A stretch of DNA of 64,000 bases from Neisseria sp. MVDL19-042950 (GTDB lineage: Bacteria; Pseudomonadota; Gammaproteobacteria; Burkholderiales; Neisseriaceae). The notes under the pieces were generated by a model. It did no database searches. It was given only the letters and a program-made list of their open reading frames with translations, and had not been told where the DNA came from. The position numbers and the translations under genes are program-made. Each line of letters opens with the position of its first letter. Position 1 is the stretch's first letter. Shown one piece after another: positions 1-9,600 of the stretch. The stretch is taken from the NCBI RefSeq assembly GCF_030504625.1, contig NZ_JAUKWH010000004.1, forward strand, positions 62,001 through 126,000, written 5' to 3'.

Positions 1-176
1 AGACCGTATCGGCTGGAAATCGGAAGCGGCACAGATAACCGTATCGTTTTGCCGCATTACCGGTTTATTGCTTCTGCATTTTGCATAATTATTTGGATTC
101 CTCGCCACATCCCAACAGAAATTAAAGAAAATAATGCTAAAATCGACACTTAGTGAAAAGTATGCGATTTGATGCC

Positions 177-2006
177 ATGAAAAAACACACAACTTCCCTG
201 TTTCTGACCACGCTTTCGCTTGCCTGCACCCAAGCGTTTGCTTCAGAACCCGTGCCTGAAGATTATGTGCCTATCAAAAAACAAACCAAAAACAGCGAAA
301 AAAAAGATGCTAACGGCAAACTGCCGTTGAAATATCCGGTCGAAATCCGTACCGATAACGACGAAGTCAAAGCCATGCTCGAAGAGCATCTGCCGCTGAT
401 TGCCCAACAGCACGAGGAAGAGCTCGATAGGGAGCAGATCGGCTTTTTGGCGGAAGATGCGCCGGATAACGTGCAGACCATGCTGAAAACCAAAGGCTAT
501 TTCAACAGCAAAGTAAACGTCGAGCCTGCGGGGGCGGGCTATGTAGTGAATGTTGCGCCCGGTAAGCGTACCAAGATCAACAATGTGGGCGTGGCGATTA
601 TCGGCGACGTGCTGCAAGACGACGATCTGGCGCAGTATTATAAAAGTGCGTTGGAAAACTGGTCGCTTCCGGTCGGCGACAATTTTGATCAAAGCGAATG
701 GAACAGTAGTAAAACATCGGTATTGTCTGCAGTGGTGCGCAAAAAATACCCGCTGGCCAGGTTATCGCAAACACAAGCCACCATTGATCCCAATCGCAAT
801 ACCGCCGATTTGAACGTGGTTGTAGAAAGCAACCGTCCCGTATATTTTGGAGACGTACACATTACCGGCACGGACCGTTATCCCGAAAAAGTAGTGCGGG
901 GTATGGCGAAGTTCCGGCCCGGTTCGCCTTATGATTTGGATTTGCTGCTCGATTACCAGCAGGCATTGGAGCAGGACGGGCACTATTCCGGCGCATCGGT
1001 GCAAGCCGATTTCGATAATATGCAAGGCGACCGCGTGCCGGTAAAAGTAGCCGTATCCGAAGTGAAGCGGCACAAACTCGAAGCCGGTGTGCGTTACGAT
1101 TCCGAATATGGTCTCGGCGGGCGTATCGGATACGACTACTACAACTTGTTCAACCGCGGCTATATCGGTTCGGTTGTGTGGGATGCGGATAAATACGAAA
1201 CCACCGTTGCAGCCGGTATCAGCCAGCCGCGAAACAGCAACGGCCATTATTTCACTTCCAATGTCGGCTACACCCGCTCGACCACCCAAAATCTGGAAAA
1301 ACATGCCTTAACCGGAGGCATTTGGCGGGTGCGCGACCGCAATAATATCGAATCCCGCCTCGGAGTCGAATACATCACCGAAAGCCGCCGCGTACCCGGT
1401 TCCAATTACGATTTGGGCCGAAGCAATGCCACCATGCTTACCGCTTCGTGGAAACGGCAGGAAATCCAAAGTACGCTGCGTCCTGAAAACGGTTACTATT
1501 TGGACGGTAAAGTCGGCTCCACATTGGGCAAACTATTATCGTCCACCACCATTGCAAGGGCGCATGGTCGGGCAGGGTATTATTTCACGCCCGAAAATAA
1601 AAAAATCGGCACTTTCATCGCACGCGGTCAGGTAGGTTACGTGTATGCCCGCGAAAACGACGAAGTGCCGTCCACTTTGCAGTTCCGCACCGGCGGAGCC
1701 ACGTCGATACGCGGTTACGAGTTGGACAGTATCGGTTTGGCCGGCCCCAACGGTTCGGTGCTGCCCGAACGGGCGGTGGCAGTAGCAAGTTTGGAATATC
1801 AATATCCGGTAACCAAGAGTTTCTCTGCCGCCGTATTTCACGATATGGGCGATGCCGCGCGCAACTTCAAACGAATGTCTTTCAAACACGGCACGGGCGT
1901 GGGCGTGCGTTGGTTCAGCCCCGTTGCACCGTTTTCGTTTGATGTCGCTTACGGGCATCATGATAAAAAACTGCGTTGGCACATCAGTTTAGGAACACGA
2001 TTCTAA
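177..2006 (+). CDS. tamA: TamA, outer-membrane BamA-family translocation factor
   Basis: 609 aa from the ATG at 177. A GTG at 153 in the same frame would add 9 residues before the signal peptide and is less likely. Residues 1-22 (MKK...TQAFA) form a Sec signal peptide. POTRA-type periplasmic repeats fill roughly residues 50-300. The C-terminal half is a 16-strand-type Omp85 barrel with an IRGY motif near the end and a terminal Phe (SLGTRF), the usual signal for outer-membrane insertion. In the TAM family, TamA works with the inner-membrane-anchored TamB to assemble autotransporters and other barrel proteins and to support lipid transport. tamB starts 1 nt after the tamA stop, so the two are co-transcribed. 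Family assignment is firm; individual substrates are not known from sequence. Confidence 0.93.
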   Translation: MKKHTTSLFLTTLSLACTQAFASEPVPEDYVPIKKQTKNSEKKDANGKLPLKYPVEIRTDNDEVKAMLEEHLPLIAQQHEEELDREQIGFLAEDAPDNVQTMLKTKGYFNSKVNVEPAGAGYVVNVAPGKRTKINNVGVAIIGDVLQDDDLAQYYKSALENWSLPVGDNFDQSEWNSSKTSVLSAVVRKKYPLARLSQTQATIDPNRNTADLNVVVESNRPVYFGDVHITGTDRYPEKVVRGMAKFRPGSPYDLDLLLDYQQALEQDGHYSGASVQADFDNMQGDRVPVKVAVSEVKRHKLEAGVRYDSEYGLGGRIGYDYYNLFNRGYIGSVVWDADKYETTVAAGISQPRNSNGHYFTSNVGYTRSTTQNLEKHALTGGIWRVRDRNNIESRLGVEYITESRRVPGSNYDLGRSNATMLTASWKRQEIQSTLRPENGYYLDGKVGSTLGKLLSSTTIARAHGRAGYYFTPENKKIGTFIARGQVGYVYARENDEVPSTLQFRTGGATSIRGYELDSIGLAGPNGSVLPERAVAVASLEYQYPVTKSFSAAVFHDMGDAARNFKRMSFKHGTGVGVRWFSPVAPFSFDVAYGHHDKKLRWHISLGTRF

Positions 2007-2007
2007 A

Positions 2008-5000
2008 ATGACGCAAAATACCGAAAACCTACAAAGGCCGTCTGAAACACCTTCCGGGCAACCGGATACCCGAAGGCCGTCTGAAAAGCCTCGGAAAAGC
2101 GGAATTCGCCGTGTGGTGTTTGCCATTCTGCTGGTGTTTCTGGCCGCTTTGCTGTTGCTGCTTGGCACCGTTGCATGGGTGTTGACGACAGAATCGGGGT
2201 TGCGTTTCGGTTTATATAAAATACCGTCGTGGTTCGGTGTCAATATTACGTCCAAAACGTTGCAAGGCACTGTTTGGAAAGGTTTCAGCGGCGATGGATG
2301 GCGTATAGAAACCGCTGCTGCCGATGTGGACATCAGCCGCTTCGATTTTGTTTGGCAGCCGCAAGAGCTGATGCGGAAAAAACTGCATGTGCGCCGTATT
2401 GCCGCCGGTGATATTGAGATCGTATCCAAACCCACGCCGCCGAAAGAAAAGCAGCCGCCTGCCGGCCTGCCTGAAAGTGTCAGTTTGCCGCTCGAAATAG
2501 CGATAGACAGTATTGAAACCGGCAAAATCAGCAGCGGCCCGCGCAAAGACAAGCAAACCGTCTTCCTTAACCGCATCCGCGCCGCCTATACCTACAACCA
2601 CCAATTGCATAGCTTGAAGCTGGCCGAAGTAAGCACTCCGTGGAGCAATGCGGCCGGCCGCGCCACTCTCGGCGTGAAAAGCCCGTTTGCCTTGAATGCT
2701 TCGGTAGACAGCGACGGTGAATTGGACGGCCAATTGGTTCATACCACCACCCGTTTTTGGGGCGATCTGAAAAATATGGAAACCGACATACGGCTCGACG
2801 GCGACGATATCCGCCTGCATGCCGAATCGGTGCTGCATCCGTTTGCGCCCAAACTCAACGACAAAGTCGACCATATTCAGATAAAAGGCTTCAACATCAA
2901 CCCGCGGGCGTTTCTGCCCCAACTGCCCAAAGCCATGCTCGAATTCGATGCCACGGTTGTACCGTCGTTTGAAGAAGGGTTGGCATTGGAAGGCTCGATT
3001 GATTTGGCCAATTCAGGAGCGGCCGCAGCCGATGCGGACGGTATTCCCGTGCGGGGAATTCTGGGCGGGTTTACCGTAAATGAAAACGGATTGGTCAAAA
3101 TACAAGAAACCACCGTGAAGCTGCTTCAAAACGGTACGGTCAATGTGGGCGGCAGCATCAACACCGCCAACAATCAGCTTGCTTTGGCGATGGCTTTGCA
3201 CAACATCACCGCCGCCGATGCCTTAAAACAGAAACTTGAGGGCAGCCTCAATGGAAACATTACCGTGGGCGGTAATTTCAATAACCTTGAAACCGGCTGG
3301 GAGTTGGACACCGGCACCGCCCAAACCAAAGGTAAAGTGCAGATGCAAACCGATTCGCATCTCGGCCAGCAAACCCTGTTTTTGAAAAAAGCCCAAATCC
3401 TGCCCGACGGCGGCGGGGAAATGAATGCGGAAGGCACGTTGGAGCTGTTTAAAGACAGAGCGTTGAAGCTCGTCGTAAGCAGCAAAAACTTCAACCCGAG
3501 CAAATTGAACAAGCAGTTTCCCGAAGGCAGTGTCAACGGCACGATAAATCTCGACGGCGAAATCGCCAACAGCAAATATGCCGGAAAAATGCAGTTCGGC
3601 ACCAGCACATTATCCGGCGTGCCGTTGCAAGGCAAAGCCGACGTGGTGTATGAAAAAGAACATCTTTCCCGTGCCGTAGCCGATATTCTGCTGGGCAACA
3701 ACGTGATCAAAACCAGCGGCAGCTTCGGTAAAAAAAGCGACCGTTTGAACCTCGACATCAACGCGCCCGATTTATCCCGTTTCGGTTTCGGGCTGAGCGG
3801 TTTGATTACCGCCAAAGGCTATATTTCGGGCGAACCGAAAAAAATCGAAGCCGATTTAAGCGGGCAGGCGCGTAATTTGCGCATACAGAATGCAGTGCAA
3901 ATTAATGATTTGAATTTCAGATTGCAAGGTTCGCCCGACTATACCCGCCCTGTTAACGTAGAGTTGAAAGGGCAGCGCATCGTGATACCCGGGCAGAGTT
4001 CGCCCACCGTTGTCGATGCCGTCAACCTCTTCATCAAAGGTACGGGGCGCAGCCACAGCATACGCGGCAATGCAGGTATGGCTTTGGGCGGCAAACCTTA
4101 TCGCTTGGAAATTGCGGCAGACGGGGTATTGAACGACAAAAACCAATGGAAAGGCTTGGTTGACACCCTTGATATCAACGGTGCATTCAACCTCAAGCTG
4201 CAAAACCGCATGTCGCTTGAAGCCGGAGCCGAACGCGTGGTAATGAGTACGGCGCGATGGGCGGCGATGGGCGGCAGCCTTAATTTGCAGAATTTCATTT
4301 GGGATAAGAAAAACGGCATCATCACCAAAGGCGATGCCTCCAATCTCGCCGTATCGCAACTGCACAATTTCTATACCCCGCCCGTACAGCACAATCTCGT
4401 GTTAAGCGGCGATTGGGATTTATCGTACAGCCAAAACGCACGCGGTTACTTCAATATCCGCCGTCAGAGCGGTGATGTTCAATTGCCTCACCGCAAGCAG
4501 ATGCTCGGATTGAGCGCGCTTAATCTGAACACCCGCTTCCAAAACGGCCGCATCGAAAGCACGCTTGACGGCATTACCGGTTACGGCAAGCTCGACGGCA
4601 GCCTGATTATCAGCCAGCAGTTCGGTAACGACATCAAGCTCGCCCCGATTAGCGGCAAAATCAGCATCAGCGCGCCCAAGCTCGAAAACTTCCGTAATTT
4701 CCTGCCGGTCGGTCAAACCCTCAGCGGCAGCCTGCTCGGTGTGGCGACCATCGGCGGGCGTGTCGGCCAGCCTCAGCTTAACGGCACGCTCAACGGCGAC
4801 AACCTCTATTACCGCAACCAAGACCTCGGTTTGATATTGGATAACGGCACCCTGCGCTCGCGCCTGCAAGGGCAAGCATGGGTAATCGACAGTTTGCGCT
4901 TCCACCGCGGCGGCACGGTAGAACTGAAAGGCACCGTAGGCATGAACGATGCCGTGCCTAATGTAGACGTGGACGTGTTCTTCAACAAATACAACACGCT

Positions 5001-5907
5001 CGATAAACCGAACCGCCGTTTGATTCTCAGCGGCGATGCCAAAATGCTGTATTCCGAAGCCAACGGCATCTCGCTCAACGGTACGCTGAAGGCCGATTCC
5101 GGCCATTTCGGTTTCCAGAAATCCAGCATGCCCACGTTGGACGAAGATGTGGTGGTATTGGGCGAACCCGAAAAACCGCCAACCACGCCTACGCCCATCA
5201 GCATGAACCTCGTGCTCGATTTGAACAACAATCTGCGCTTCAGCGGCGAAGGCTTGGATGTTACCCTCGGCGGCAAGCTGAACCTGCTGGCCAAGCCGGG
5301 CGAGGCCGTTCAAGGTGTCGGCACGGTAAGCGTAGTCAAAGGCCGCTATAAAGCCTACGGGCAAGACCTCGACATTACCAAAGGCCATATCTCGTTTGTC
5401 GGCCCCTTGTCGGATCCCAACCTCAATATCCGTGCCGAACGCCGCCTTTCTCCCGTCGGTGCCGGTGTCGAAGTGCTCGGCAGCCTCAACAATCCGCGCG
5501 TTTCGCTGGTGGCGAATGAGCCGATGAGTGAAAAAGACAAACTTTCATGGCTGATTCTCAACCGTGCCAGTAGCGGCAGCGACGGCGATGAAGCCGCACT
5601 TTCCGCCGCTGCCGGTGCATTCTTGGCCGGTCGCATCAACGACAAACTCGGCTTGGTAGACGATTTCGGCTTCACCAGCAAACGCAGCCGCAATGCCCAA
5701 ACCGGCGAGTTGAATCCTGCCGAGCAAGTGTTAACGGTGGGTAAACAGTTAACCAACGAGCTGTATTTCGGTTACGAATACGGTATCAACAGTGCGCAGC
5801 AATCGGTGAAAATGATTTACCAACTTACCCGTGCGATTCAGGCCGTTGCGCGTGTGGGCACGGTATCGTGGGGCGGGGAAGTGAAATATACCGTCCGGTT
5901 CGATTAA
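2008..5907 (+). CDS. tamB: TamB, translocation and assembly module subunit
   Basis: 1299 aa, the usual size of TamB. A short cytoplasmic N-terminus is followed by one transmembrane anchor at about residues 34-60, a very long beta-rich periplasmic body, and the conserved TamB_C (DUF490) domain over roughly the last 350 residues, ending VKYTVRFD. It is an AsmA-like bridging protein that pairs with the TamA barrel. Oddity: the first 30 residues contain two in-frame copies of the DNA uptake sequence (about 2033-2046 and 2073-2086), each encoding RPSE, so DUS has colonised the tolerant cytoplasmic tail. It ends at a shared inverted-DUS terminator facing thiO. Confidence 0.93.
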   Translation: MTQNTENLQRPSETPSGQPDTRRPSEKPRKSGIRRVVFAILLVFLAALLLLLGTVAWVLTTESGLRFGLYKIPSWFGVNITSKTLQGTVWKGFSGDGWRIETAAADVDISRFDFVWQPQELMRKKLHVRRIAAGDIEIVSKPTPPKEKQPPAGLPESVSLPLEIAIDSIETGKISSGPRKDKQTVFLNRIRAAYTYNHQLHSLKLAEVSTPWSNAAGRATLGVKSPFALNASVDSDGELDGQLVHTTTRFWGDLKNMETDIRLDGDDIRLHAESVLHPFAPKLNDKVDHIQIKGFNINPRAFLPQLPKAMLEFDATVVPSFEEGLALEGSIDLANSGAAAADADGIPVRGILGGFTVNENGLVKIQETTVKLLQNGTVNVGGSINTANNQLALAMALHNITAADALKQKLEGSLNGNITVGGNFNNLETGWELDTGTAQTKGKVQMQTDSHLGQQTLFLKKAQILPDGGGEMNAEGTLELFKDRALKLVVSSKNFNPSKLNKQFPEGSVNGTINLDGEIANSKYAGKMQFGTSTLSGVPLQGKADVVYEKEHLSRAVADILLGNNVIKTSGSFGKKSDRLNLDINAPDLSRFGFGLSGLITAKGYISGEPKKIEADLSGQARNLRIQNAVQINDLNFRLQGSPDYTRPVNVELKGQRIVIPGQSSPTVVDAVNLFIKGTGRSHSIRGNAGMALGGKPYRLEIAADGVLNDKNQWKGLVDTLDINGAFNLKLQNRMSLEAGAERVVMSTARWAAMGGSLNLQNFIWDKKNGIITKGDASNLAVSQLHNFYTPPVQHNLVLSGDWDLSYSQNARGYFNIRRQSGDVQLPHRKQMLGLSALNLNTRFQNGRIESTLDGITGYGKLDGSLIISQQFGNDIKLAPISGKISISAPKLENFRNFLPVGQTLSGSLLGVATIGGRVGQPQLNGTLNGDNLYYRNQDLGLILDNGTLRSRLQGQAWVIDSLRFHRGGTVELKGTVGMNDAVPNVDVDVFFNKYNTLDKPNRRLILSGDAKMLYSEANGISLNGTLKADSGHFGFQKSSMPTLDEDVVVLGEPEKPPTTPTPISMNLVLDLNNNLRFSGEGLDVTLGGKLNLLAKPGEAVQGVGTVSVVKGRYKAYGQDLDITKGHISFVGPLSDPNLNIRAERRLSPVGAGVEVLGSLNNPRVSLVANEPMSEKDKLSWLILNRASSGSDGDEAALSAAAGAFLAGRINDKLGLVDDFGFTSKRSRNAQTGELNPAEQVLTVGKQLTNELYFGYEYGINSAQQSVKMIYQLTRAIQAVARVGTVSWGGEVKYTVRFD

Positions 5908-5922
5908 CTTGATACAAACCAA

Positions 5923-5958
5923 AAAGGCCGTCTGAAAAGTGATTTTTCAGACGGCCTT
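5923..5958. terminator. Inverted-DUS terminator between tamB and thiO
   Basis: Two DUS copies in opposite orientation around a short loop make a GC-rich hairpin flanked by A and T runs. It serves both convergent genes. Confidence 0.8.
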
Positions 5959-5970
5959 TCTGTTTGCTTT

Positions 5971-7065
5971 TTATTCTTCAATATAAACCAGCCCGCTTTC
6001 CGCATCTTTTTCAGACGGCCTCTTGCCTTGCAGCAAATCAACGGCAAGGCGTACGGCGGCGGCGGTAACGGCGGGGGCGATCATGAAGCCGTGGCGGAAC
6101 AGGCCGTTGATTTCGATCAGCCGCCGGTTGCGGTTGAAGCGGATTTCGGGGTTGTGGTGGTTGAGCGTAGGGCGCAGGTTGGCGGCCAGTTCGAGAATGT
6201 GTGCTTCGCCGAATGCCGGGTGGACGGCGTAGAGGGCGGAAAGCAGTTCCAAGCCGGAGCGAACGCTGACGGGTGCATCGTTTTCGCTTTCGATTTGGGT
6301 GGCTCCGATAACAAACACGTGGTTTTCTTTCGGTGCGATGTAGAGCGGATAGCGCGGATGCAGCAGGCGCACGGGGCGGTTGAGGGCGATTTCGGGGGCA
6401 TATACGCGGGCGACTTCGCCGCGCACGCCGCGAAGTCTGCTGCGGTTTTCAGACGGTCTGTTCCATGCTTGTTGCGCACCGAAGCCGCGGCAGTCGATCA
6501 CCCAGTCAAACTTTTGGTGCAATGCGGCGGCATCGGTTTCATGCTGCCAATGGCAGGCAACGTTTTGCTGTTCAAGCGCGTCGGCCAGAGCGTTCAGCAC
6601 TTGGCGGTTGTCGAGTTGGCCTTCTTCGGGTAGGTAGAAGGCCGTCTGAAAACGGCCGGCCAGTTGCGGCTCGTGGGCGGCGATTTCGGCAGCCTGCCAG
6701 TGTTCGGCGGGACGGGGCGAACCGGTGGCGCGGCGCAGATGTTGCTCGAACTGCACGGCCAGCGGTTTGTCTTGCCTGTGCCATACGATCAGGCTGCCGT
6801 TCTGCTGCATGAATACGGGCGTGTTCAGACGGCCTAAGATATTGCGCCACAGGGGAAGGCTCTGCCTGCCCAATGAAATCACTTCGGGTGTGGCTTCTAT
6901 CGATTCGGCCAAAGGTGCGAGCATGGCGGCGGCAATATGGGCGGCGGCCTGTTCTCCCGCGCGGGTGCCTTTGTCGAATAAGGCCGTCTGAAAACCGTGT
7001 CCGGCCAGTTGCAGGGCGGTGAGGCGGCCGCACAAGCCGCCGCCGAGTATGGCAATATTGGGCAT
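5971..7065 (-). CDS. thiO: FAD-dependent glycine oxidase-like protein (ThiO family)
   Basis: 364 aa. The N-terminal dinucleotide-binding motif GGGLCG at residues 8-13 and the overall DAO fold match ThiO/glycine oxidase, which converts glycine to iminoacetate for the thiazole ring of thiamine. The C-terminal segment LRPTLNHHNPEIRFN resembles the FAD/substrate region of this family. No other thiamine genes are adjacent, and no TPP riboswitch was recognised upstream, so the pathway assignment rests on family resemblance alone; another D-amino acid or sarcosine oxidase-type activity remains possible. It is transcribed alone, convergent with tamB. Confidence 0.72.
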   Translation of the reverse strand: MPNIAILGGGLCGRLTALQLAGHGFQTALFDKGTRAGEQAAAHIAAAMLAPLAESIEATPEVISLGRQSLPLWRNILGRLNTPVFMQQNGSLIVWHRQDKPLAVQFEQHLRRATGSPRPAEHWQAAEIAAHEPQLAGRFQTAFYLPEEGQLDNRQVLNALADALEQQNVACHWQHETDAAALHQKFDWVIDCRGFGAQQAWNRPSENRSRLRGVRGEVARVYAPEIALNRPVRLLHPRYPLYIAPKENHVFVIGATQIESENDAPVSVRSGLELLSALYAVHPAFGEAHILELAANLRPTLNHHNPEIRFNRNRRLIEINGLFRHGFMIAPAVTAAAVRLAVDLLQGKRPSEKDAESGLVYIEE

Positions 7066-7134
7066 ATTTTTCCCTTTATATTCAGAAGTATGTCGGTATG
7101 GTGCCGAGCCGGTTACAATAATCCCGCCATGTTT

Positions 7135-7419
7135 TCAGACGGCCTGATGATACAGTTTTGCCATCCACGCCAGCGGAAAGCCGATCTGCCACAGCACCAG
7201 CAGCAGGCTTTGGATAACTATGCCGCTGTCGCGCCGCCGCAGGGCGAGAATAACGTCGGCAATCGCAACCAGTGCGCCGGCAAACAGAAACACCACCGCC
7301 GCAAATGCCGCCATGCCTTGCGCTTGAGCATAGCGCCACAGTAGCAATGTGCCGACAACGGCGGTAAAGAGGGCGAGGTTGCGGTAAGGGTGCGGAGTGA
7401 GCAGATAGGGCGCGGGCAT
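7135..7419 (-). CDS. Small membrane protein of unknown function
   Basis: 94 aa with three predicted transmembrane stretches (about residues 13-29, 35-57 and 66-86) separated by a short RRRD loop. No domain was recognised. It lies 42 nt downstream of the photolyase on the same strand, and an inverted-DUS hairpin sits between them, so it may have its own transcript. The reading frame is well kept and GC content matches the neighbours, which supports a real gene. Confidence 0.65.
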   Translation of the reverse strand: MPAPYLLTPHPYRNLALFTAVVGTLLLWRYAQAQGMAAFAAVVFLFAGALVAIADVILALRRRDSGIVIQSLLLVLWQIGFPLAWMAKLYHQAV

Positions 7420-7440
7420 GATGTTTTTACAGGGGTATCA

Positions 7441-7471
7441 GGCCGTCTGAAAAACACGGTTTCAGACGGCA
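7441..7471. terminator. Inverted-DUS hairpin at the 3' end of phr
   Basis: GGCCGTCTGAAA paired with TTTCAGACGGC across a short loop. The right arm overlaps the phr stop codon. Confidence 0.65.
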
Positions 7472-8889
7472 TCGGGTTGTTTGGTTCGGTTTTTAAACAA
7501 GGCAAGGGCTTTTTCGCGCTGCTCGGCGTGGTTGACGATCGGAGCGGGATAGCCGTGGGTATCGATGCTTTCTTTAACCAGCCACGGTGCGTGGATGATA
7601 TCTTTGTTCAAATGTGCCAGTTCGGGAATGTGGCGGCGGATGAATTTTCCGTCGGGGTCAAACTTTTGCGATTGCAGTACGGGATTGAAAATGCGGAAAT
7701 ACGGCTGGGCATCGCAGCCCGTGCTTGCCGCCCATTGCCAGCCGCCGTTGTTGGCGGCCAAATCGTAATCGACCAGTTGTTCGGCAAACCATGCTTCGCC
7801 CCAACGCGGGTCGATTAATAAATCTTTGACTAAAAAGCACGCCGTTACCATGCGCATGCGGTTGTGCATCCAGCCGGTGTTTTTCAACTGGCGCATGGCG
7901 GCATCGACAATCGGATATCCGGTTTGGCCGGCTTTCCAGCGTTCAAACCATCCGGCGTTGTTTTCCCAAACGATATCGCGGTATTCGGAGCGGAAACTTT
8001 CTTGCGCTGCCTGCGGATGATGGTAGAGAAACTGGCGGAAAAATTCGCGCCAGATCAGTTCTTTGAGCCAAACCGACGCGCCTTCGTTGTCGGCCTGCCG
8101 TGCCAGATACACCAAATGGCGCGGTGAAAGCAGGCCCGAGCCGATATAGGGCGAAAGCTGGCTCGTGCCTTTTTTGGCCGGAAAATCGCGGGTAAGGTGA
8201 TAGCTGTCGATGTGGGTAAGGAATTGGCCGAGCTGCCTTTGCGCGGCGGTTTCTCCGCCTTTGAACATGGTGCTTCGGTAGTCGAAGCCGAGCATGTCGG
8301 GGGCTGGGGCGGGCGGTACGGCGTTGGCGGATTCGGGCAGGCCGGTTTGCAGTGCCGCCAGTGTCGCCCAATCATCGGCGGGCTGCCATGTGCCGAAACG
8401 CAGTGCGTAAGTTTGCAGCCATGCGGTTTTGTAGGGCGTGAATACGGTGTAGGGCAGGCCGTTGTGCGTCATCACGGCGGCTTTGGGCAGCACCACTTGG
8501 TCGTCCACCCGCACCAATTCGCTGCCGGCGGCATCCAGCGTGCGCCAAATGCGGTTATCGCGTTCGATGGCTTGCGGCTCGTAGTCTTCCGCACAAATAA
8601 CGGCGGCGGCGTTCAGTTGCCGTGCGAGTTTGGGAATTTCCGTTTCGGCATTGCCGTGCAGTATATGCAGCGGCACGTTTTTTTCGGTTAAGGCCGTCTG
8701 AAGTTCGATAACGCTGTCGTAGATGAAACTCAGGCGGCGGTGGTTTTGCCGCGCGATGCTTTCGGCTTCGGTGTCGAACACGAACACACCCGCTACGGGC
8801 AAGCCGCGGCGGACGGCGGTTTGCAGGGCGGTATTGTCGAACAGGCGCAAGTCGCGGCGGAACCAAACAAGAGTAATCGGCGTGGACAT
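7462..8889 (-). CDS. phrB: Deoxyribodipyrimidine photo-lyase (DNA photolyase)
   Basis: 475 aa, the standard length for class I CPD photolyases. The N-terminal alpha/beta antenna-chromophore domain (MSTPITLVWFRRDLRLFDN) is followed by the helical FAD domain with the signatures WREFFRQF, WMHNRMRM and YDLAANNGGWQWAAS. It repairs UV-induced cyclobutane dimers using blue light. The last codons are formed by a DUS copy, so the protein ends Asp-Ala-Val-stop where the DUS reads GCC GTC TGA. Presence of a photolyase suits an organism exposed to light or one that keeps an ancestral repair gene. Confidence 0.93.
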   Translation of the reverse strand: MSTPITLVWFRRDLRLFDNTALQTAVRRGLPVAGVFVFDTEAESIARQNHRRLSFIYDSVIELQTALTEKNVPLHILHGNAETEIPKLARQLNAAAVICAEDYEPQAIERDNRIWRTLDAAGSELVRVDDQVVLPKAAVMTHNGLPYTVFTPYKTAWLQTYALRFGTWQPADDWATLAALQTGLPESANAVPPAPAPDMLGFDYRSTMFKGGETAAQRQLGQFLTHIDSYHLTRDFPAKKGTSQLSPYIGSGLLSPRHLVYLARQADNEGASVWLKELIWREFFRQFLYHHPQAAQESFRSEYRDIVWENNAGWFERWKAGQTGYPIVDAAMRQLKNTGWMHNRMRMVTACFLVKDLLIDPRWGEAWFAEQLVDYDLAANNGGWQWAASTGCDAQPYFRIFNPVLQSQKFDPDGKFIRRHIPELAHLNKDIIHAPWLVKESIDTHGYPAPIVNHAEQREKALALFKNRTKQPDAV

Positions 8890-9018
8890 AATAAAGAGGC
8901 CGTCTGAAAGTATAGGCGCATTGTAATACCAAACCGCAAAAAGAATCTAATTGCGGTGGTTTCAGGCGGCCCCGCCGGCCGATATAATTTCTGCTTTCCC
9001 GCATGCTTTGGAAAAGCC

Positions 9019-9453
9019 ATGACACCGAACGAACTGCAAACCTTCCTCCATCAAAACATTCCCGCCTCGGCTGCGCTGCAACTGACCGTAGTCGACAGCC
9101 GCGCCGAAAAAGTAGCGTTGCTGGCTCCGTTTGTCGCCAACTGCAACCACCACCATTCCGTTTTCGGCGGCAGCATTTCACTGCTGGCCACTTTATGCGC
9201 TTGGTCGCTGGTGCATCTGAATTTTCCCGAATACCACGGGAAAATCGTGATTCAGGAAGGTTCGACCCGTTATCTGAAACCGGCGAGAGGCGATTTGACG
9301 GCTGTATGCGAAACGGAAAACCCCGAGGAATGGGCGGAATGCGCAAAAATGCTGGCATCGCGCGGCAAGGGAAAAATCAATGTAAGCTGCCGTTTGTTCA
9401 GCGAAGGGGAGGTGGCGGCGGAGTTTGCCGGGCGGTATGTGGTGTTGGCGTAG
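9019..9453 (+). CDS. YiiD C-terminal-type hotdog thioesterase
   Basis: 144 aa from the ATG at 9019; an in-frame GTG 63 nt upstream lacks protein-like sequence before it. The hotdog-fold pattern NHHHSVFGGSIS followed by a hydrophobic helix, then VIQEGSTRYLKPARGDL, matches the YiiD C-terminal thioesterase family. Such enzymes hydrolyse acyl thioesters, substrate unknown. It is divergent from phr, with a 129-nt gap, and is followed by an inverted-DUS hairpin shared with lysS. Confidence 0.72.
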   Translation: MTPNELQTFLHQNIPASAALQLTVVDSRAEKVALLAPFVANCNHHHSVFGGSISLLATLCAWSLVHLNFPEYHGKIVIQEGSTRYLKPARGDLTAVCETENPEEWAECAKMLASRGKGKINVSCRLFSEGEVAAEFAGRYVVLA

Positions 9454-9518
9454 ATCGTTATCGGTATGAATCCGTTTGAACTTCCGTCTGCTTTTGCTTT
9501 GATTGCATGGGCAAATTC

Positions 9519-9586
9519 AAAGAGGCCGTCTGAAAACTTTTAGCTTCGCAGAAACAGCGTTGCACTTGTTTTCAGACGGCCTCTTT
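9519..9586. terminator. Inverted-DUS terminator shared by thioesterase gene and lysS
   Basis: Extended arms AAAGAGGCCGTCTGAAAAC and its complement enclose a loop of about 30 nt. The two flanking genes converge here. Confidence 0.7.
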
Positions 9587-9600
9587 ACAAACGGCAAACC

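Noticed and set aside
1-150. Open frames at the left edge of the window, as the tail of an upstream gene.
   Set aside because: Two frames are open for 29 to 50 codons, but neither looks like a family I recognise, and the window edge prevents judging them.
4420-5388. A 322-codon minus-strand frame within tamB.
   Set aside because: Antisense shadow of the conserved TamB_C region.
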